From Odontesthes bonariensis (Eukaryota > Chordata > Actinopteri > Atheriniformes > Atherinopsidae), in assembly GCF_027942865.1 (NCBI RefSeq), contig NC_134510.1, positions 22,437,209 through 22,501,208 of the forward strand: DNA of 64,000 nt. Reading direction: 5' to 3'. Position 1 is the stretch's first letter. Every line of letters begins with the position of its first letter. Positions 57,057 to 64,000 of this stretch are shown piece after piece. The position numbers were made by a program, and so were the translations under genes. A model generated the notes under the pieces. The model saw only the letters and a program-made list of their open reading frames with translations. It made no database searches and had not been told where the DNA came from.

Positions 57057-59387
57057 TTGCAATTGCCTACTCTGTCAGAGGAACAGAACAATACACTTAT
57101 AGCTGAGATAACAGAAAGTGAATTGCTAGCCACAATTAGCAAACTGATAGTGGGTAAATCCCCAGGCTCCGACGGATATACAGCAGAATGGTACAAAGAG
57201 TTTAAAAGTGAATTAATCGCGGTCATACTCCCCACACTGAATTGGACCCTGGAAAAATCACAAATACCTCCAAGCTGGAATGAGGCAATTATATCAGCCA
57301 TTCCAAAAGAAGGCAAAGATAAAACTAAATGTGCATCATATAGACCAATATCTGTTTTAAATTTAGATTATAAGATGTTTACTTCCATAATGGCCAGGCG
57401 ATTTGAGAAGTTAATGACCCACCTGAACCACAATGATCAGACAGGTTTTATACACCAACGCCAAACACAAGATAACATAAGACGGACCTTACACATTCTT
57501 AGCCAAGTAATTAAGACCAAAATGGAGGCAATAATGATTAGTATAGACGCAGAGAAAGCTTTTGACTCGGTCTCCTGGGCCTTACTATACAGAGTCCTAC
57601 ACAGATTTAATTTCCACAATAAGATCATCAATACCATGCAAACAATATATGATAACCCTACAGCAAGGGTCAAAGTTAATGGTCATCTCTCTAATAGTTT
57701 CACCCTAGAGAGGGGAACAAGACAAGGATGCGCTTGGTCACCACTATTGTTTGCACTTTTTCTTGAACCACTTGCTCAATATATAAGACAAAACTCAGAA
57801 ATCAAAGGTATAAATCTTGCAGAAAGAGAACAGAAGATAACTTGTTATGCAGATGATGTGATAACCTATCTCAGCGACCCAACACACTCTTTACCCCAAC
57901 TAATGGTAGCACTGGAGAAGTATGGGGAACTGTCAGGGTACAAGGTCAATGTAAGCAAGACCCAAGTATTATCTTATAACTATGATATACCAGTTGAGAT
58001 AAAGACCAAATACCCATGGCCATGGCAAACAAAACATATTAAGTACCTGGGTATCACTATTCCAAAAGATCTTTCCAAACTATCAGATTATAACTACTCC
58101 CCTCTAGATAAAAAGATTAAAGAGGACATTTCAAGGTGGAACCTCATTCCCTTTCATAGCTTCAGCTCAAGGATACAATCCATAAAAGTGAACATACTAC
58201 CAAGGTTGCTGTATTTATTCCAGACTGTGCCAATAGAAATATCCCAGAGTCAATTTAATGAATGGGACAAAATGTTGTCTAGATATATATGGCAGGGGAA
58301 GAGACCAAGGGTCCGCCTCAAAACACTACAACTAAAGAAAGAAAAGGGAGGTTGGGCCTTACCATCTCTTAAAGAATATTACTTTGCGGCTCAGATAAGA
58401 ACAATATTATGCTGGTGCAACCCATCATACCTTGCACAATGGAAAGACATTGAAGACAGGCTGCTTCCCATCCCTATACAAGCAGTTATAGCAGATTCCA
58501 AATTAAAACACTACATACACAAAACAGATAACCCATGGGTAAAATTTACTTTGAAAGTGTGGAAAAATATGCTGAAAATGTATAAATTAGAGGGAGACTT
58601 GCTCCCTCTGAAATGGTGCTCATATGATTCTGATTTTACAACAAATACAATGGATAATAGATTCCAAATATGGACAGAAAAAGGAATAACAGCTTTATGT
58701 ACCATTATGAAAGATAACTCAATGTTCAGTTTTGAGATGTTACAGGACAAGCACCTATTAGATAAGCAAGACTTTTTCAGATACCTACAGCTGCGACATT
58801 ATGTTAACACAAAGGTTAAAAATATAACAGAGATAAATCACAACTTTATTGAACTGTTCAGAAGAGCATACAATTCAAACCTAAGTAAAGGTTTTATATC
58901 AGCCACGTATAACTGCCTATCACAGTTCAACACTCACTCCACAACATATATTAAAGCAAAATGGGAAAGGGAAACAGGAAATGAAATATCAGATGAAGAA
59001 TGGAAAAGAATTTGGCAATATCAATGGAAATGCTCCAGTTCAATGACCTGGCGGGAATTTAACTGGAAGAACTTCATCAGATACTTTATTACGCCATCCC
59101 AGAAATCTAAATTCAATGACACCACCCCTCTCTGCTGGAGACAATGTGGTCAACAAGTTACAAATCACCACCATGTTTTTTGGGAATGCCCAAAAATTCA
59201 AGGTTTTTGGTCAGAAATACATAATTCATTACAAGATATCTTTAGAGAAGATTTGCCACTGGACTTTAAGACGTTGTATCTAGGATGTGTTCCTCAAGAC
59301 TGGCTGAAAGTGGACAAATACTTAATGAACATTCTGCTGGTGGCCAGCAAAAAAGCCATTACGAACGCTTTTTATAGCGATGGCTGA
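57057..59387 (+). CDS. Reverse transcriptase of the nested L1/Tx1 LINE (776-codon intact frame)
   Basis: Continuous frame covering the whole RT domain and C-terminus. Motifs: GKSPGSDGYTAEWYK, YRPISVLNLDYKMFTSIMA, MISIDAEKAFDSVSW (first catalytic Asp), ERGTRQGCAWSPLLFALFLE, TCYADDVITYL (YADD box), GYKVNVSKTQ, KYLGI and a C-terminal cysteine-histidine stretch (CWRQCGQQVTNHHHVFWECP) typical of L1 ORF2. The length is that of an RT plus C-terminal region without its endonuclease. No stop or shift for 2.3 kb suggests a fairly recent insertion, though the whole element is not autonomous. The first Met is simply the first in the open frame. Confidence 0.85.
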   Translation: MQLPTLSEEQNNTLIAEITESELLATISKLIVGKSPGSDGYTAEWYKEFKSELIAVILPTLNWTLEKSQIPPSWNEAIISAIPKEGKDKTKCASYRPISVLNLDYKMFTSIMARRFEKLMTHLNHNDQTGFIHQRQTQDNIRRTLHILSQVIKTKMEAIMISIDAEKAFDSVSWALLYRVLHRFNFHNKIINTMQTIYDNPTARVKVNGHLSNSFTLERGTRQGCAWSPLLFALFLEPLAQYIRQNSEIKGINLAEREQKITCYADDVITYLSDPTHSLPQLMVALEKYGELSGYKVNVSKTQVLSYNYDIPVEIKTKYPWPWQTKHIKYLGITIPKDLSKLSDYNYSPLDKKIKEDISRWNLIPFHSFSSRIQSIKVNILPRLLYLFQTVPIEISQSQFNEWDKMLSRYIWQGKRPRVRLKTLQLKKEKGGWALPSLKEYYFAAQIRTILCWCNPSYLAQWKDIEDRLLPIPIQAVIADSKLKHYIHKTDNPWVKFTLKVWKNMLKMYKLEGDLLPLKWCSYDSDFTTNTMDNRFQIWTEKGITALCTIMKDNSMFSFEMLQDKHLLDKQDFFRYLQLRHYVNTKVKNITEINHNFIELFRRAYNSNLSKGFISATYNCLSQFNTHSTTYIKAKWERETGNEISDEEWKRIWQYQWKCSSSMTWREFNWKNFIRYFITPSQKSKFNDTTPLCWRQCGQQVTNHHHVFWECPKIQGFWSEIHNSLQDIFREDLPLDFKTLYLGCVPQDWLKVDKYLMNILLVASKKAITNAFYSDG

Positions 59388-59583
59388 AATGGTATTTCTT
59401 TGTCCCAGCCAAGTGGCCAAACAGCTCGACCTTATTAATATGATTATATAATACAAATGTACCCTATTGTATGTATATGTATGTGACAAACTCCCTGTAT
59501 GTACATAGTTCTGTTCTTAATGTGTGTTGCTCCCCACTTCCCCTTCCCCTGGAAAAACAATAAAATATAAATTTAAAAAAAAA

Positions 59584-59599
59584 AGAATTAGAACACCTG
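59584..59599 (+). repeat. Right copy of 16-bp target-site duplication
   Basis: AGAATTAGAACACCTG directly after the A tail of the nested LINE; the outer ORF2 frame resumes in register here. Confidence 0.97.
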
Positions 59600-61701
59600 A
59601 AGCTATTGCCTCTTTAAATGAAGACTTAAATTCTCAGACGTGGGAGGAGGTTTATGCCTCTGTTGATCCTGATCAGGCTTTTGATTCATTTTTGTCTACA
59701 TTGATCACACTTTATGACAAACACTGTCCTTTCAAATGTATAACTAAAACAAAAACTAAATTAAATAGGCCATGGCTTACAAATGGCAGAGTCAAAGCCT
59801 GTAAAAAGAAAAAGAAATTATATCGATTACATTTAAAGCACAGAACTATAGAAACAGAACAAAGATGTAAAAAATATAGAAATAAACTGACAAATATAAT
59901 GAGGTACGCTGAAAAGCATTATTATCATAGATTATTAGAAGAGCAAAAAAATAATATTCAAGGGACATGGAAAATATTAAACCGCATAATAAATGATGGA
60001 AAGAAAAAACATGAATTCCCAAGTTATTTTGAAAAAGAAAATCACACTTTAAATGACATGAGGGAAATAGCCAATGAATTTAATGATTATTTTATTAATG
60101 TTGGACCAGCTCTAGCAAACAAAATAGTAACAAAATATACACAAGGATTTGTGGGGAAAAAATTACAACCAAATCTAAACTCTCTATTCCTGAGAGCAAC
60201 AGATGAGAGTGAAATTATTGGAATTGTGCATAAATTCAGTAATAAAATATCAAAGGACTGTTTTCACATTGACATGCAACTGTTGAAGAACATCATTAAT
60301 TATATTGCAACACCGCTGTCATATATCAGTAATCAATCTTTTTTAACAGGTATTTTTCCAAGAAAGATGAAAATAGCAAAGGTAATTCCAGTTTTTAAAA
60401 GAGGTGATAGGCATCAATTTACAAATTATTGACCCATATCTCTTCTGCCCCAATTATCCAAAATTTTAGAAAAGCTTTTTGTAAACAGACTAGATACTTT
60501 TGTTGATAAATACAATCTGCTCAGCGACCATCAATATGGCTTCAGGTCAAAAAGGTCTACCTCGATGGCTATCATGGAATTTGTAGAAAACATATCTACA
60601 GCAATAGATAAGAAACAATGTACAGCTGGTGTGTTTTTAGATCTCAGTAAAGCCTTCGACACCATTGACCATGGGCTGCTTTTGCAGAACATGGAAAAAT
60701 ATGGTGTCAGAGGAACAGCATTAGCGTGGTTGAAAAGTTACCTGGAGGACAGACAGCAGTATGTGCAGGTGTACAATATAAACTCTGAGAGTAAGGTCTC
60801 CACATATGGTGTTCCACAAGGCTCTGTCTTGGGGCCCAAATTATTTATTATGTACATTAATGATGTTGGTGAGACAGTGAAAGAACTCGGCTGTGTTCTA
60901 TTCGCTGATGATACCAGTCTCTATTGTTCAGGTAAAGACCCACAACAGCTACAAACAAGTGTAGAAAAAGGGCTAACAAAAATAAAGTCATGGTTTGATA
61001 GCAACAAACTTTCACTTAATTTGAACAAAACAAAATATATTATCTTTGGTAACCGGAAAGTTCAGAATCAAATTTAAATTAAAATAAACAATTTAGAACT
61101 TGAAAGAGTAACTGATTACAAATTTCTGGGTATTTATATTGATGAAAAATTAAATTGGAAAAAACAAATTAGTGTGTTTCAAACCAAATTAGCTAAAACT
61201 ATAGCCATAATGAACAAGATGAAAACTTTATTAAATAAAAAATCCGTTCATCTTCTTTATAATACTTTATTCCTTCCATACTTAAACTACTGTGGGGAAA
61301 TATGGGGAAACACTTATAAAACAAATATAAATAATATCTACTTACTCCAAAAGAAGGCCATCCGAATTGGTAATAAAGTTAATTATATAACACCAACAAA
61401 TCCTCTTTTTATTAACCAAAACGCACTTAAATTTCCTGATCTTGTTAAATTGAACACTGCCGTAGTGATGTACTAGGCGTATAATCACATGCTCCCATCA
61501 CCAGTCCAGGAGCTCTTCGAGCAGCGAGAGAGTCAGTATAAACTTAGAGGAACAGGTATATTCAAAAAGATTAAAACTAGAACGAATAAAAAAAGGTTTT
61601 GTATTTCTATTCAAGGTGTTAATGTGTGGAATAAGCTAAATGAGAACTTACAAAGTTCTAAAACAGTAGAAAATTTAAAAAAAGTTATAAATCATTATTA
61701 A
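59584..61701 (+). pseudogene. ORF2 of the outer LINE, linker and reverse transcriptase
   Basis: Continues the frame of 53947-54934. Motifs: NRPWLTNGRVKACKKKKKLY, ANEFNDYFINVGPALANKI, KVIPVFKRGD, LLSDHQYGFRSKRSTSMAIM, FLDLSKAFDTIDHGLL (catalytic Asp), YGVPQGSVLGPKLF, VLFADDTSLYCSG and KFLGIYIDEKLNWKK. In-frame stops lie at 60431 (TGA), 61075 (TAA) and 61474 (TAG). No frameshift is seen across 2.1 kb, so decay is by point changes only. Confidence 0.87.
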
Positions 61702-61992
61702 TTGAAAATTATAAAACTGTAGTATGAGTGATGGACATTGTTTTGCTTTAAATCTTCTGTCATGTTCAGATGTTTTCTGTTAAGTTGTCAAATATCGGCT
61801 GCAGTTGTGTTTGCTAGTCTTGTTTTCTTTGAATTACAAATAACGTATGTAATAGGGCTAGGCACAATAAGTTTATTTTTACTTCAGCCTAGACCCTTTT
61901 GGTCATTTACATAGTTAAAGAAATCAATTGATGTTTACATTTTGTCATGTATTATAATGACCAAATAAAATTACATTTACCATAAAAAAAAA

Positions 61993-64000
61993 TATTGGTT
62001 ATATCACAACCCAGCTATTCTAACTAACAGGGCTACAGTTTAACATAAAGCCATTGTTCAACCAAATCTGTGGGTAGCTCTGCAGGTATGCATCTGTGCT
62101 TGATGGACGCCTGTTGTGTGTGGTCTTTTTAAATAGTTTGAGGCCTCTTGTATTGTCCTGCGCTGTCCTGTGACAGTAAACCCTCCCAGCTCAGCCTCTA
62201 TTGTCTTCAAACAGTAAGTGCATTTCCTGTGCGACTCAGGCTTCTGTTTGCTGCATGTTTCCTAAAATGCTTTGTTTTGAGAGGAAGTGACAAACCTAAA
62301 GTAAAGCCTCCTGAGTATTGTCCTGTGTCATGTTTTTAAGCCATCAAAGAGGCTAAATCAGCACAGTTTGCCGGGGTCTTGATGTATCGATCACATAAAT
62401 CACAGAGCTCTGATATTGCAAACATCTGCTCGTACACATTACGGGTAATTCAGCCTATTATTCTGCGTTTTTTAAGATAGGCATGAGTCAGAGCAGGTCT
62501 CGTGTTTCCGGACTCTCTAAATACAGCAGCAGAGATTGAAAGACTATTTTTCATGGATCCCCAGTGGCTAATTGATTCACAGAGAAAATAGTATCAGTGA
62601 GGGCATCCATCTGGGATCTGTGCATCCCCCATCCCCAGTGACACTGCAGGGCAATCTCATTGTGGGATGCTGGGTTCCTGGTGGTTTGTTTACAGGGTTT
62701 ACAAGATCCTTTGTTGTCTTTGAAACCCTGCAGTGAGAAACCTGCTTCCCAAAAGCTGAAATATGTTTCCATTGAGATAATCTCACAAACCTAACAGCGA
62801 TGATATTTAACTACTGTATTTCAACATTTTTCATTCGGTTTATTAAAAAATATGAGCTCACAGCTGTGGTCTGGCCTCAAAATGAGTTCAAGGTTCGGAT
62901 CAGAGACATAACAAAACTCACTCAGTTTTCACCTCCTCTTTCAATTCACGGAAGAAGCATATCTGTTTTAAAAACAGCATGAATTCCTGGGTGGTTCTGT
63001 CGCATCACTTCTTTCCTGAGCTAGCCAGCATAGACCAACACAAAGCAAAACAGACAGAGAGCAGTAAAGAAAACACAGGATTGTGGCTAAAGTGCTGTTT
63101 CCAGGGAAGGGCCATACCTGTACCCCGAACGTGCCAAAGAACACAAAGTGTGGGCTTTGAAAGGCAATCTGTCATTAATGAGAGCATAAACGCTCCAGAG
63201 ACATGTGTTGTCTCTACTCTGACTCCGACTTTGATAAACTGTCGCAACCAGTCCCGCTGCAGGGCATTACAGCACACTCTGGTGAAAAACCACCATATAG
63301 GTATAAAGAGATTGTCACAACCTCAGGTTGTATTTGTTTGATGAGTGATGAGTCACGGACTTACACGGTGATCCAACCTCTGTTGGTTTCATTTCTGAAA
63401 AAAGTTAAAGAAGTTTCCAAAAGCAGGAAAACGTTGCAGATTTTAGAATAATGAGAAATAGTACATCAGTATAGGACTGAGTATTTATAACAACAGAAGA
63501 GTATATGTGATGGAAAGCTCGACAAAAACTATGCCATCCTGAAGGGAGCATGTGACCCACAATGGCTCACTGGTAAGTTTTGAACTTGTTAGGAGGATGA
63601 ACTCATTGCTGGGTTTGATGTTTTCATGAGATTACTGGCAATAAGACAAACTGCATGCATTTCATCACTATGGTAGGATCTACACGGACACAAAACAACA
63701 CTTGCAAAGAAAAGCAAGGAACCCAGGATTTAGTTCTGCAATGCAAAATGTCACCCTATTAAAAGTGAATGAGAATAAAAGTTCTGAATAGTTTTTTATT
63801 GATATTTATTCAGACTGAAGAAGTAAACTAAAATGTATGTAGCATTTGTTGTGTTGTACTTCTGCTGCATTACCATTCATTCCCTATAAATTTGTACCTG
63901 ACAAAAATGAAAAGGTGCTTTTTTGGTGGAGATCTTTAAATCTCGTCCTGATTATCTTGGAATAAAGATGCTTTCATTCAGAAATTCATTTATATCCACA
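61993..64000. other. Non-coding DNA at the right edge
   Basis: AT-rich to average composition. A 73-codon minus-strand frame at 62551-62772 and a 120-codon plus-strand frame at 62979-63341 show no family motif, and no splice-site pair tying them to plekhg4 was found. Nothing further can be supported. Confidence 0.45.

Larger units (their letters stand above)
54935..59583 (+). mobile_element. L1/Tx1-type LINE nested in the outer LINE
   Basis: 4,649 bp from GGACGTCATGAGCC to an A run after CAATAAAATATAAATT. It contains a truncated ORF1, a non-coding spacer, the endonuclease start of ORF2 and a long reverse transcriptase frame. The element is internally rearranged: the part linking endonuclease and RT is missing or frame-shifted near 56960-57051. 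The 16-bp duplication and A tail show target-primed insertion by the L1-type machinery. Confidence 0.93.
53065..61992 (+). mobile_element. LINE (CR1/L2/Rex1-like), near full coding length, interrupted by a nested LINE
   Basis: Removing the nested insert leaves about 4.3 kb with ORF1, ORF2 and a 3' end ATGACCAAATAAAATTACAT followed by TACCAT and a nine-A run. The 5' UTR start is undefined, so the true left end lies somewhat left of 53065. ORF2 has an APE-type endonuclease and a reverse transcriptase with FADDTSLY. Three in-frame stops in ORF2 and one in ORF1 make it inactive. The superfamily (Jockey/CR1/L2) is assigned from motif wording only. Confidence 0.85.

Noticed and set aside
62551-62772. 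Minus-strand frame considered as an upstream plekhg4 exon
   Set aside because: It ends in a stop rather than a donor, has no similarity to PLEKHG4 N-termini and no convincing acceptor.

Overview
This window looks like ordinary nuclear DNA from a ray-finned (probably percomorph) fish. It holds spliced vertebrate genes with GT-AG introns, (CA)n microsatellites, L2/Maui-type and L1/Tx1-type LINEs and Tc1/mariner remnants. I found no bacterial, viral, CRISPR or operon-like content. Gene names come from recognising the proteins; exon borders come from reading splice sites and checking that the codon phase closes across each junction.

Layout, left to right. (1) 1-12,460: the 5' end of kif13a (kinesin-3 motor) on the minus strand. 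It has exon 1, exon 2 and what looks like a 13-nt microexon at 249-261; an 11.4-kb intron full of old repeats fills most of this part. (2) 13,768-15,048: the single-exon gene nhlrc1 (malin, RING-NHL E3 ligase), minus. (3) 17,187-27,884: a complete 13-exon ptdss1 (phosphatidylserine synthase 1), minus. Intron 7 holds a Tc1 remnant split by an L2 LINE, and intron 5 begins with a 77-nt (AC)n tract. (4) 29,758-37,244: two four-transmembrane MS4A-like genes arranged head to head, one minus (6 exons) and one plus (5 exons). Each encodes 185 residues. Intron 1 of the plus gene has collected an L1, an L2 end, a SINE and another repeat. (5) 38,169-51,642: a Dbl-family RhoGEF of the puratrophin (PLEKHG4) type on the minus strand: SEC14-like, spectrin-like, DH and PH regions, 21 exons, about 1,231 residues. 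(6) About 53,065-61,992: a LINE split by a 4.65-kb L1/Tx1-type LINE flanked by a perfect 16-bp target-site duplication. The rest, to 64,000, shows nothing I can support as a gene.

The genes do not form a pathway. kif13a next to nhlrc1 is the arrangement known from human 6p22, but the next gene here is ptdss1 rather than TPMT. The MS4A-like plus gene and plekhg4 converge tail to tail near 37.8 kb, and the MS4A-like minus gene appears to end only about 0.3 kb upstream of the ptdss1 start codon. I did not find an undescribed biological system. The points most worth a second look are the kif13a microexon, the divergent MS4A-like pair, the (AC)n tract at a ptdss1 splice donor, and the nested LINEs with clear insertion footprints.
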